Part shown: positions 43,145 to 49,501 of the stretch, piece by piece
How the letters are laid out: every line of letters begins with the position of its first letter
How positions within the stretch are numbered: the stretch's first letter is position 1
From: Janthinobacterium sp. Marseille
Lineage (GTDB): Bacteria; Pseudomonadota; Gammaproteobacteria; Burkholderiales; Burkholderiaceae_D
Assembly: GCF_000013625.1 (NCBI RefSeq)
Contig: NC_009659.1
Coordinates: 2,418,001-2,482,000, forward strand
Direction of reading: 5' to 3'
Length of the DNA: 64,000 bases
Notes under the pieces: generated by a model
What the model was told of the DNA's origin: nothing
The model's input: the letters and a program-made list of their open reading frames with translations, nothing else
The model's database searches: none
Translations under genes and position numbers: made by a program

Positions 43145-44584
43145 ATGTCAGATAAGAAAAAGCTCACCACCATCGGTGGCGCGCCGGTTCCCGATAATCA
43201 AAACGTCCTGACCGCCGGCCCACGCGGCCCACAACTGCTGCAAGATGTCTGGTTCCTGGAAAAGCTCGCCCACTTTGACCGTGAAGTCATTCCGGAACGA
43301 CGCATGCATGCGAAAGGCTCAGGCGCTTTCGGCACCCTCACCATCACGCATGACATCACGAAATACACCAAGGCCAAGATCTTTTCCCAGATAGGAAAAA
43401 AGACCGAGCTCTTCATGCGCTTCTCTACAGTGGCAGGTGAACGCGGTGCCGCCGATGCGGAACGCGATATTCGCGGCTTTGCAATCAAGTTCTATACCGA
43501 AGAAGGAAACTGGGATCTGGTCGGTAACAACACGCCGGTATTTTTCTTCCGTGATCCGCTGAAATTCCCTGACCTCAACCATGCGGTCAAACGCGATCCG
43601 CGCACCAATTTGCGCAGCGCGAAAAATAACTGGGACTTCTGGAGCTCACTGCCGGAAGCCTTGCACCAAGTCACCATCGTCATGAGCGATCGCGGCATCC
43701 CCGCTTCCTATCGCCATATGCATGGCTTCGGCTCACATACCTTCAGCTTCATCAGTCCGGCGAATGAGCGCTTTTGGGTCAAATTCCATTTCAAGACGCA
43801 ACAAGGCATCAAGAACCTCACCGATGCCGAAGCTGGCGCACTGGTCGGCACTGACCGCGAAAGCGCCCAGCGCGACCTCTACGACGCGATAGAAAAGAAA
43901 GATTTCCCCCGCTGGACCATGTCAGTGCAAATCATGCCGGAGAAAGATGCGGAAAAAGTACCCTACCATCCGTTCGACCTGACCAAGGTATGGCCGAAAG
44001 GTGATTACCCGCTGATCGAAGTCGGTGTGCTGGAACTGAATCGCAATGCGGAAAATTATTTTGCCGATGTGGAACAGGCGGCCTTCAATCCGGCCAATGT
44101 CGTGCCCGGCATCAGCTTCTCACCTGACCGCATGCTGCAGGGTCGCCTGTTCTCCTATGGCGATGCGCAACGCTACCGGCTCGGCGTGAACCATTACCAG
44201 ATTCCAGTCAATACACCCAAGTGCCCCTTCCATGCCTTCCACCGTGATGGTGCGATGCGGGTAGACGGCAATCACGGCAGCACCCTGCATTACGAACCGA
44301 ATAGCTATGGCGAATGGCAGGAGCAACCTGATTTCCGCGAACCGCCACTGGCGATTAACGGTGCCGCCGATCACTGGAATTTCCGTAATGACGACGACGA
44401 TTACTATTCGCAGCCGCGTGCTTTATTCAAGTTGATGAATCAAACGCAACGCCAGGCATTGTTCGATAACACCGGGCGTGCAATGGGAGATGCGCCGCTT
44501 GAAATCAAAAAGCGCCATGTAGAAAATTGTACGAAATGTGATCCGGCTTATGGTGCCGGCGTGGCCAAAGCATTAGGCCTGTGA
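43145..44584 (+). CDS. katA: monofunctional heme catalase (clade 3, small subunit)
   Basis: The enzyme breaks hydrogen peroxide into water and oxygen. At 479 residues it is a small-subunit catalase. Visible are the catalytic His in [13 protein letters not shown] (about residue 54), the Asn-bearing [13 protein letters not shown], the proximal heme Tyr in [14 protein letters not shown] (about residue 338), and the NADPH-binding region of clade 3. A strong AAGGAGG ribosome site lies five bases before the ATG, suiting high expression. The 246-base region upstream should carry the promoter; I could not define an OxyR site. The symbol is by family resemblance. Confidence 0.95.
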   Translation: MSDKKKLTTIGGAPVPDNQNVLTAGPRGPQLLQDVWFLEKLAHFDREVIPERRMHAKGSGAFGTLTITHDITKYTKAKIFSQIGKKTELFMRFSTVAGERGAADAERDIRGFAIKFYTEEGNWDLVGNNTPVFFFRDPLKFPDLNHAVKRDPRTNLRSAKNNWDFWSSLPEALHQVTIVMSDRGIPASYRHMHGFGSHTFSFISPANERFWVKFHFKTQQGIKNLTDAEAGALVGTDRESAQRDLYDAIEKKDFPRWTMSVQIMPEKDAEKVPYHPFDLTKVWPKGDYPLIEVGVLELNRNAENYFADVEQAAFNPANVVPGISFSPDRMLQGRLFSYGDAQRYRLGVNHYQIPVNTPKCPFHAFHRDGAMRVDGNHGSTLHYEPNSYGEWQEQPDFREPPLAINGAADHWNFRNDDDDYYSQPRALFKLMNQTQRQALFDNTGRAMGDAPLEIKKRHVENCTKCDPAYGAGVAKALGL

Positions 44585-44588
44585 GGTA

Positions 44589-44620
44589 TTGCCGGGCAAT
44601 ATGAAAGTATTGCCCGGCAA
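44589..44620. terminator. bidirectional hairpin between catalase and the FAH gene
   Basis: A 13-base inverted repeat, TTGCCGGGCAATA / TATTGCCCGGCAA, sits in the 41 bases between the two convergent stops. It has little T tract but is the only structure between them. Confidence 0.7.
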
Positions 44621-44625
44621 CTTGC

Positions 44626-45423
44626 TTATACGACTTTCAGCGTGATGTTGGGCAGGCGATCAATATGCCCTTCCATGACGTCGCCACGGACGACGGGACC
44701 GACATTTTCCGGGGTACCGGAATAAATAATATCGCCCGGCATTAACTCAAAGGCTTTCGACAGATTACTGATCTGCTCGGCGACCGACCAGATCATCTGT
44801 TTCAAATCGGCGCTTTGCTTCACCTGGCCATTCACCTTCAACCAGATCTTGCCTTCGGTGAAATTACCGATGCTGGCAACCGGATGTAAAGGTCCGATAG
44901 GAGCCGACATATCGAAGCTCTTGCCGATTTCCCATGGCTTCTCTTCTTTCTTCATCGCAGCCTGCAAATCACGACGTGTCATATCCAAGCCGACCGCGTA
45001 ACCAAAGACGTGCTGCAGCGCATTCTCGACCGAGATATTCTTGCCGCCCTTATTGATGGCGGCGACCAGCTCGATCTCATAGTGGTAATTCTTGGTCAGG
45101 GTCGGATAAGGATGATCGACTACCTTGCCCGGCGCAACGTATTGAATCGCATCGCTCGGCTTTTGGAAAAAGAAAGGTGGTTCACGTGTAGGATCCGAGC
45201 CCATTTCACGTGCATGCGCTGCGTAGTTACGTCCTATGCAGTAAATACGACGCACCGGGAATTGTTCATTGCTGCCGACAATAGGAATAGTCGGTTGCGC
45301 GACCGAAAAAATTGCATTGCCTTCCTTACCGCCTGCACTACGAGGAGCGGCACAACCTGTAACCGCACCGACCGTCATCAAACCAGCTGCCTGAAGCATC
45401 CCACGTCTACTCATTTTAGTCAT
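44626..45423 (-). CDS. exported fumarylacetoacetate-hydrolase-family protein with Tat/lipoprotein signal
   Basis: The 265-residue protein has the FAH fold motifs CIGRNYAAHAREMG, PFFFQKPSDAI, YEIELVAAINKGGKNI and GDIIYSGTPENVGPV with the metal-binding acidic residues in YEIELV. FAH-family enzymes hydrolyse C-C bonds or isomerise or decarboxylate oxo-acids. Unusually it begins MTKMSRRGMLQAAG, a twin-arginine motif, followed by a hydrophobic stretch and a lipobox-like VTGC at Cys24. This predicts Tat export and lipid anchoring. GAGGAG lies five bases before the ATG at 45423. The substrate is unknown. Confidence 0.9.
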   Translation of the reverse strand: MTKMSRRGMLQAAGLMTVGAVTGCAAPRSAGGKEGNAIFSVAQPTIPIVGSNEQFPVRRIYCIGRNYAAHAREMGSDPTREPPFFFQKPSDAIQYVAPGKVVDHPYPTLTKNYHYEIELVAAINKGGKNISVENALQHVFGYAVGLDMTRRDLQAAMKKEEKPWEIGKSFDMSAPIGPLHPVASIGNFTEGKIWLKVNGQVKQSADLKQMIWSVAEQISNLSKAFELMPGDIIYSGTPENVGPVVRGDVMEGHIDRLPNITLKVV

Positions 45424-45448
45424 GTTGTCTCCTCAATCCACTTGGGTT

Positions 45449-45460
45449 ATATCGCGATAT
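45449..45460. promoter_or_regulatory. 12-base palindrome upstream of the FAH gene, possible operator
   Basis: ATATCGCGATAT is a perfect palindrome 26-37 bases upstream of the FAH start codon, a good place for a repressor. I cannot name the regulator. The rest of 45424-45649 shows nothing clear. Confidence 0.4.
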
Positions 45461-45649
45461 GGCAAGTAATCGATGGCTGGCAAGCCGGCCAGTCATCCAA
45501 GCTCTCCATATATCAAATATATACAAGTTAATGTCTGAAAGATACGCAGTGTGTTTAAAAAATTCGCTTTCGTACACACTCGTCATGCGTCAACAAATCG
45601 CCGGAAATACCCAGGCTGCTAACAACTGTAAAAGAGAAGTACTGATACG

Positions 45650-45682
45650 AAAAAAAGCCCTATGCTCTTGCAAGCACAGGGC
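45650..45682 (-). terminator. terminator downstream of the 90-aa gene
   Basis: On the minus strand GCCCTGTGCTTGC pairs imperfectly with GCAAGAGCATAGGGC and is followed by a run of seven T, 26 bases past the stop codon. Confidence 0.8.
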
Positions 45683-45708
45683 CGGAATTTTTCAGACAGG
45701 CAATACGC

Positions 45709-45981
45709 TCAGCGCGATGCGACGCGGCGGTCACCCTTCCTGCGGCAAGGAAACTCCAGTACCGCATCGCCACCTGTCGAAGGTACACGACGTGTATTGG
45801 AAAGGATTTGGCCGACGTATTGCATATCCCGTTCTATGCTGGACACACGCTCCACTTTTTCTTCGGACAGTGCCAGCGCAACGAGGGATTGCAAAGCCTT
45901 GGTATAGAGTTGTTCGTCATGCTGTTTCAGCTGACAGAAAGCACGCGCCAACTCACTGATTGCCTGGTCGATGCGATTCAT
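45709..45981 (-). CDS. hypothetical protein (90 aa)
   Basis: I do not recognise the family. From the ATG at 45981 the product is a soluble helical protein (MNRIDQAISELARAFCQLK, LYTKALQSLVALALSEEKVE) with a basic C-terminus (RRKGDRRVASR). It has its own terminator. It is the last chromosomal gene before the prophage junction. Confidence 0.6.
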   Translation of the reverse strand: MNRIDQAISELARAFCQLKQHDEQLYTKALQSLVALALSEEKVERVSSIERDMQYVGQILSNTRRVPSTGGDAVLEFPCRRKGDRRVASR

Positions 45982-46123
45982 GATGGTACTCGCGACAGTC
46001 AAGGATGATAAATACGCTATCACTATTGAATATCGAGCTCTGTTAGCTACCTCACTTAAGGCTGAACTATTTTAGCCCGGACATATAGCACCTGTAGCAA
46101 ATGTGACGTAAGCGGCAAAGGAA

Positions 46124-46343
46124 TTGCGGACTAAATTCAAATTTGCGGACTAGGAAATTTAATGTAGAAGCGCTGTGGAATTGGCCTGCCCAACAGGAAT
46201 CGAACCTGTGACCCTCAGCTTAGAAGGCTGATTAAACTTATGAGGATTCATGCGGCGTGCCGCTTGATTTTCAGTCCGCAATTAACCATTTATCGTGCCA
46301 TAAAGAGCCAATACTGGCGCGGACTTTGATTATTTTGCGGACT
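46124..46343. repeat. TTGCGGACT repeats around the att site, candidate integrase arm sites
   Basis: TTGCGGACT occurs at 46124-46132, 46143-46151 and 46335-46343 on the plus strand and inverted at 46273-46281; GCGGACT also occurs at 46319-46325. Short repeats near an att core are typical arm-type sites of tyrosine integrases. Copies lie on both sides of the tRNA fragment. Confidence 0.6.
46182..46235 (-). other. 3' half of a tRNA-Arg(TCT) gene: prophage attachment site
   Basis: Read on the minus strand, the segment has a complete anticodon arm (TCAGC, loop CTTCTAA with anticodon TCT, GCTGA), variable loop, T arm (ACAGG, TTCGATT, CCTGT) and the 3' acceptor strand ending CCA at 46182. The D arm and 5' acceptor strand are missing. 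This is the usual leftover at one end of an element integrated into a tRNA 3' end. Its orientation places the element to the right and the intact tRNA beyond 64000. Confidence 0.85.
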
Positions 46344-46647
46344 GAATTTCGACGTGCCAAGTCTGGTAAAAATTCTTCTTACTGAGTTCGTCGTATTCAA
46401 ATCCTTGAACACGTAACCAGTCATCTTTCATCATGACAACCACGGCATTGCGCAGCGGCTCGATAACGAATGGATCGCCATCGTCTCCAATGGATTTCAT
46501 GAGTTTGGCAAATATCATGGAGCGCTTGAAAACATCATCATACTTGTCTTCAAGGATGAATTCGCCTTGATACTTTGGAAGGCCAGGCTCACGCCATCTA
46601 GGCAATAACCTGCCCTCACTAAAACAAAGTTTGACTGTTGCCTTCAC
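46330..46647 (-). CDS. LexA-controlled phage protein of unknown function (105 aa)
   Basis: I do not recognise the family. The 105-residue protein is soluble, Lys/Asp-rich with a likely alpha/beta fold (YQGEFILEDKYDDVFKRSM, NAVVVMMKDDWLRVQGFEYD). It starts with GTG at 46647; AGGTG lies six bases upstream. A near-consensus SOS box ends 12 bases before the start. It is the last gene before the att site, in the place where phages carry accessory genes, so it may help survival or induction under DNA damage. The function is open. Confidence 0.7.
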   Translation of the reverse strand: MKATVKLCFSEGRLLPRWREPGLPKYQGEFILEDKYDDVFKRSMIFAKLMKSIGDDGDPFVIEPLRNAVVVMMKDDWLRVQGFEYDELSKKNFYQTWHVEIQSAK

Positions 46648-46658
46648 GATAACACCTA

Positions 46659-46678
46659 TACTGTATGGAAAAACAGTA
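46659..46678 (-). promoter_or_regulatory. LexA-binding SOS box
   Basis: TACTGTATGGAAAAACAGTA has perfect CTGT-N8-ACAG half-sites with the extended TA ends; it differs from the E. coli ideal only in the spacer. It lies directly upstream of the gene at 46330-46647 and would block its transcription until DNA damage. Confidence 0.85.
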
Positions 46679-46692
46679 TATCAAGATTATCG

Positions 46693-46803
46693 CTACATGC
46701 TGAACGTTTGGTGTTCGGCTTTTTCTTCTTCGGTCATGTCGCCGTGTGGATTCTTATAGAATCCGACTACTTTGGCGAATAGGCCTTTAATCCATTTAAA
46801 CAT
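46693..46803 (-). CDS. small phage protein (36 aa)
   Basis: A 36-residue frame starting MFKWIKGLFAKVVGFYKNPH has a strong ribosome site (AAGGGAG, five bases before ATG), which supports translation. The N-terminal half is an amphipathic basic helix; the C-terminal half is acidic (MTEEEKAEHQ). It follows the spanin genes and may be part of the lysis set. No family recognised. Confidence 0.6.
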   Translation of the reverse strand: MFKWIKGLFAKVVGFYKNPHGDMTEEEKAEHQTFSM

Positions 46804-46837
46804 GGCGGCTCCCTTCAAAACGAGAGCATACCACTAG

Positions 46838-47290
46838 TTACTTAGGCCACGCGTCTTCTAGTTTTTGACGGTCGCTGTCGATTCTGTCAGCAGTTTCTGC
46901 CAGCTCAACGTATTTTGCCGTGCACTCTCCGAATACGACGCTTGCTGCGTCCGCGTACTGACGGACGGCTTGCTCGGTAAGTTGGGGCAGTTTCCGTCTG
47001 AGGTCTGCAAGGTCGTTGTGCAGCCGGCCAGCAGCTGCGCGAGCGGCAGTAGCATCAGCACGGATCGTTTCTTCACGTTTATTCGCAGCATCATTTGCCT
47101 CTTTCAAAGTGGATTGCCAACTAGCTTCTTTCTCTCTGGCGGCTTTTTCGGCTACTAAAGCAGTCTTGGTGGCGATGGCTTCGCGCGCGCTGAATCCTTG
47201 GTCGTACTTTTTGGAGCCATACCAGGACAGGACGCCAATCGCCATAGCTATGGCAAGGAAATAGCTGCCCACCTTCCAGTAGATGTTCAT
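46838..47290 (-). CDS. Rz-like inner-membrane spanin subunit
   Basis: The ATG at 47290, one base after the endolysin stop, gives 150 residues. An N-terminal signal-anchor (about residues 6-26, VGSYFLAIAMAIGVLSWYG) is followed by a long charged coiled coil (KAAREKEASWQSTLKEANDA). This is the i-spanin layout: it spans the periplasm, joins the Rz1 lipoprotein, and fuses inner and outer membranes at the last step of lysis. An alternative ATG at 47320 lies inside the endolysin gene. Confidence 0.85.
   Translation of the reverse strand: MNIYWKVGSYFLAIAMAIGVLSWYGSKKYDQGFSAREAIATKTALVAEKAAREKEASWQSTLKEANDAANKREETIRADATAARAAAGRLHNDLADLRRKLPQLTEQAVRQYADAASVVFGECTAKYVELAETADRIDSDRQKLEDAWPK
46858..47091 (-). 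CDS. Rz1-like outer-membrane spanin lipoprotein, nested inside Rz
   Basis: Wholly inside the Rz gene in another frame lies a 77-residue frame with a lipoprotein signal: basic MLRINVKKRS, hydrophobic VLMLLPLAQ and lipobox LLAGC. GAGGCAA gives a ribosome site for the ATG at 47091. The mature part contains Pro (NLPSKPSVS) as in o-spanins. Nested Rz/Rz1 pairs are known from lambda-like phages, so this is a real gene, not a shadow. Confidence 0.85.
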   Translation of the reverse strand: MLRINVKKRSVLMLLPLAQLLAGCTTTLQTSDGNCPNLPSKPSVSTRTQQASYSESARQNTLSWQKLLTESTATVKN

Positions 47291-47291
47291 C

Positions 47292-47732
47292 TTATGTGCC
47301 AGGCTTAAATTGCCATTCATCGGTGCGCATCTGTTTCGCCATACGCGTTGCTCGTTCAGGCGTTTGCTTTGCCCATAAGCTATTCATCATGCCGTCAGCT
47401 GCTTTTTCATAACGGCCGGCACGGATGAACTCAAGCGTATTTTTGAAGCCAAGTAGCCCATCCACGCCCATCTGGAAGGCCATAGATAGCAGAACGCCAC
47501 GTCTTGCATCGCCAACCGATTTCCACCACGGAATTTTGCTATCCAGTTCCGAGCTAAATCTCATGATGTCATTTGCCAAAAGATATGCTGACTCTTCCTT
47601 GGAGATGCCACCTCCCTTGCGCTTATCTATCAGACGACCGATACCAATAGTAAGGAATGACAAGTGATCTTCATAGGCATATAAAACCTCGCCCTCATCC
47701 CCTCTCAGCAAACGAATTAGTTGTTCATTCAT
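47292..47732 (-). CDS. phage lysozyme endolysin (GH24, T4-lysozyme type)
   Basis: The 146-residue enzyme cuts the glycan strands of peptidoglycan. The catalytic triad has T4 spacing: Glu13, Asp22, Thr28 (RGDEGEVLYAYED, then FLTIGIGRL). No N-terminal signal or SAR anchor is seen, so release depends on the holin. The start at 47732 has a weak site (GGAG, 14 bases upstream). The first 22 codons are a synonymously different copy of the relic at 48426-48491, and the plus-strand endonuclease-like gene lies between the two. Confidence 0.92.
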   Translation of the reverse strand: MNEQLIRLLRGDEGEVLYAYEDHLSFLTIGIGRLIDKRKGGGISKEESAYLLANDIMRFSSELDSKIPWWKSVGDARRGVLLSMAFQMGVDGLLGFKNTLEFIRAGRYEKAADGMMNSLWAKQTPERATRMAKQMRTDEWQFKPGT

Positions 47733-47756
47733 ATTTATTTTCGCTCCAATATATAA

Positions 47757-47779
47757 AATACCTTGATAGTCATGGTATT
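47757..47779. promoter_or_regulatory. inverted repeat in the divergent gap between endolysin and endonuclease-like gene
   Basis: AATACC and GGTATT flank an 11-base spacer in the 55-base, AT-rich gap between the two divergent starts. It could be an operator or a small hairpin acting on either gene. Confidence 0.35.
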
Positions 47780-47787
47780 GTGTTTAC

Positions 47788-48426
47788 ATGAAACCAAACT
47801 CAAAACTTATTGATATGAGCGGCCAAGTATTTGGCCTTTGGCATGTTCAAGAAAAGGCTGGCAACTACGTCGGTGGCGCTGCACTCTGGCTCTGCAAATG
47901 TGGTTGCGGTACTCAGCGAGTCGTCTTGGGCTCCGATTTACGTTCTGGTAAATCTGCATCCTGTGGGTGCGCACATAAAGAAGCTGCAAGCAAGGCCAAC
48001 ACTACGCACGGGCTAAGCAAAACTCGGTTGCATAGAATTTGGAAAGCTATGCGAACACGTTGCAACAATCCGAATATTCCCGGCGCTCAAAATTACAGTG
48101 GCAGAGGCATTTCAATATGCGCAGAGTGGGCAGAGTTCATGCCATTCCGCGACTGGGCAATTCGATCCGGCTACGCTGAAAACTTAAGCATCGAAAGAAT
48201 TGACGTTAATGGCAATTACTGCCCTGAAAACTGTACGTGGGCAACTGACCTTGAGCAAAGTATCAACAGAAGATTCGTTCTGAAAAATTCCGATGGCACT
48301 GCATGGAGCCAAATTGCAAAAGCTAATGGGATACCAGTTACCTTAATGCACAGTAGAATTCATGAGGGATGGCCTGCGGAGAAAGCCGCCACACTTCCGA
48401 AAGGCTCACGCCTACGCGACCACTGA
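47788..48426 (+). CDS. homing-endonuclease-like phage protein with Cys-rich N-terminus
   Basis: The 212-residue protein belongs to a type common in phages. It has an N-terminal DMSGQVFGLWHVQE segment, a Cys cluster likely to bind zinc (CKCGCGTQ then SASCGCAHK), RLHRIWKAMRTRCNNP, YSGRGISICAEW, and a nuclease-like ERIDVNGNYCPENCTW resembling HNH/AP2-linked endonucleases. A C-terminal helix-turn-helix-like region (WSQIAKANGIPVTLMHSRI) could read DNA. It runs against the phage operon and lies in the endolysin locus; its stop codon overlaps the relic Asp22 codon by one base. Nuclease activity is inferred, not shown. Confidence 0.7.
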   Translation: MKPNSKLIDMSGQVFGLWHVQEKAGNYVGGAALWLCKCGCGTQRVVLGSDLRSGKSASCGCAHKEAASKANTTHGLSKTRLHRIWKAMRTRCNNPNIPGAQNYSGRGISICAEWAEFMPFRDWAIRSGYAENLSIERIDVNGNYCPENCTWATDLEQSINRRFVLKNSDGTAWSQIAKANGIPVTLMHSRIHEGWPAEKAATLPKGSRLRDH

Positions 48427-48491
48427 TCTTTGTATTCGGTCAGGACTTCGCCTTCGTCGCCACGCAATAGCCTAGTTATGTTGTCGGTCAT
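48426..48491 (-). pseudogene. 5' relic of the endolysin gene (first 22 codons)
   Basis: The 22 codons encode MTDNITRLLRGDEGEVLTEY plus Lys-Asp, matching the start of the intact endolysin at 47732 (14 of 22 identical, including Glu13 and Asp22). The ATG overlaps the holin stop (ATGA) and has GGAAGGAG upstream, better signals than the intact gene has. After Asp22 the homology ends at the endonuclease-like gene; translation would run on to a stop at 48360, giving a 43-residue dead-end peptide. Confidence 0.88.
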
Positions 48492-48925
48492 ATCAACTCC
48501 TTCCCGCGCTTGATCAGATCGATCACATCGCCACCCATCTGCCCAATGTCTTTGTCGCGCCGGTTATCGAACCATCTCACGCAACCACCAATTACCCACC
48601 ACGCAGGCAAGCCAGCGGCAACCATGATTGGCGCAGCAATGAATAGGTAGCCGACCGCTGGCTCTGTCCCTGCCATGATTGCAACGACCTTTGCAGACTC
48701 GAATAATTCAGGCTTGTATGATTGAAGCCAAACGACAGCCAGCGGCCCAGCAGTAGCGGATGAAAGGATCGAGCATGCGAACCGCGAAAACGCTTCAGCT
48801 TTTGTTTTGGGCCACATGAACATAAATCCAAGCGATGCAGCAAGCGAACCAGCCAGAACTGGTATCCCGAATATCTTGATTAGCGCTGTACCTGCTGCTG
48901 CTGATGCGTTCAATGTGTCTGACAT
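48488..48925 (-). CDS. phage holin
   Basis: The 145-residue protein has three hydrophobic segments (about 12-37, 50-70, 88-114) and a charged C-terminus (RWFDNRRDKDIG ... KRGKELI), the layout of class I holins. It should open the inner membrane at a set time and free the endolysin. AAAGGAA precedes the ATG. Its stop overlaps the relic endolysin start, showing the original holin-endolysin coupling. The exact holin family is not certain. Confidence 0.75.
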   Translation of the reverse strand: MSDTLNASAAAGTALIKIFGIPVLAGSLAASLGFMFMWPKTKAEAFSRFACSILSSATAGPLAVVWLQSYKPELFESAKVVAIMAGTEPAVGYLFIAAPIMVAAGLPAWWVIGGCVRWFDNRRDKDIGQMGGDVIDLIKRGKELI

Positions 48926-48942
48926 GCGCTTTCCTTTGACGT

Positions 48943-48975
48943 AAAAAAACCACCCGGAGGTGGTTCGTTTTTTTT
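48943..48975. terminator. terminator between the tail genes and the lysis genes
   Basis: AACCACC / GGTGGTT with a CGGA loop is flanked by runs of A and T on both sides. It would separate the structural from the lysis transcripts, unless antiterminated. Confidence 0.8.
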
Positions 48976-48988
48976 CATTAAATCTATG

Positions 48989-49171
48989 TCACGACCTGAG
49001 CTTCCAGTACGTACAAGTAGGGCATAGCCATGCGTTGAAATAGTGCGTAGTGCCACCAGCAACAATTTCTTTCACCCCCTCATAAAGTACGTCGCCATCA
49101 CGTGGGCAGTACAGTGGTATTTCCATAGCGACAGCTTCTGGTGCTGCTTCTGGTTTGTTCTGGTCGTCCAT
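48989..49171 (-). CDS. small zinc-ribbon-like phage protein (60 aa)
   Basis: The 60-residue product has two Cys pairs-like sites (YCPRDGD and LCPTCTYW) 29 residues apart, as in a zinc ribbon. GGAGGAG lies four bases before the ATG at 49171. One base separates it from the stop of the upstream gene, so they are coupled. Function unknown. Confidence 0.65.
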   Translation of the reverse strand: MDDQNKPEAAPEAVAMEIPLYCPRDGDVLYEGVKEIVAGGTTHYFNAWLCPTCTYWKLRS

Positions 49172-49172
49172 A

Positions 49173-49499
49173 TCACTCCTCCATGATGATTGTTAAAATA
49201 TCCAAATCCAACTGGTCTGCTAAATCTAGCATCTGCGTCTTAATTCCCGCCTGTCTAGCCACCTCCCCTGCTCCGTCTGCAATCAGCGCTGCCAGCCAAG
49301 CCTTATTCAATTTATCGAGATCGATTTCGTATGCTTCTTGGAGGGCTGTGATTCGGTCTTCTTTTGATGGTAGTTGCTGCGACTGAATCTGTGCAGCTTC
49401 CTCATCTGTGATCAAGACTGATCCTGCAGGCAACAGATGTTCAAACTTCTCATCATCAAGAAAATGAATGCTGTTATTTGGCGCTTTGTAGTAAGTCAT
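49173..49499 (-). CDS. tail-fibre-associated protein, possible chaperone (108 aa)
   Basis: From the ATG at 49499 the protein starts MTYYKAPNNSIHFLDDEKFE and has a TDEEAAQIQ segment in a helical C-terminal half. This layout, right behind a fibre gene, matches short tail-fibre assembly or fibre-tip proteins. The assignment rests on position and general pattern. The longer frame to 49562 overlaps the fibre gene and lacks a ribosome site. Confidence 0.65.
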   Translation of the reverse strand: MTYYKAPNNSIHFLDDEKFEHLLPAGSVLITDEEAAQIQSQQLPSKEDRITALQEAYEIDLDKLNKAWLAALIADGAGEVARQAGIKTQMLDLADQLDLDILTIIMEE

Positions 49500-49501
49500 T
49501 T

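Noticed and set aside
46164..46260. Complete tRNA gene at the prophage edge
   Set aside because: Only the anticodon arm, T arm and 3' acceptor strand are present; no D arm or 5' acceptor strand can be folded.
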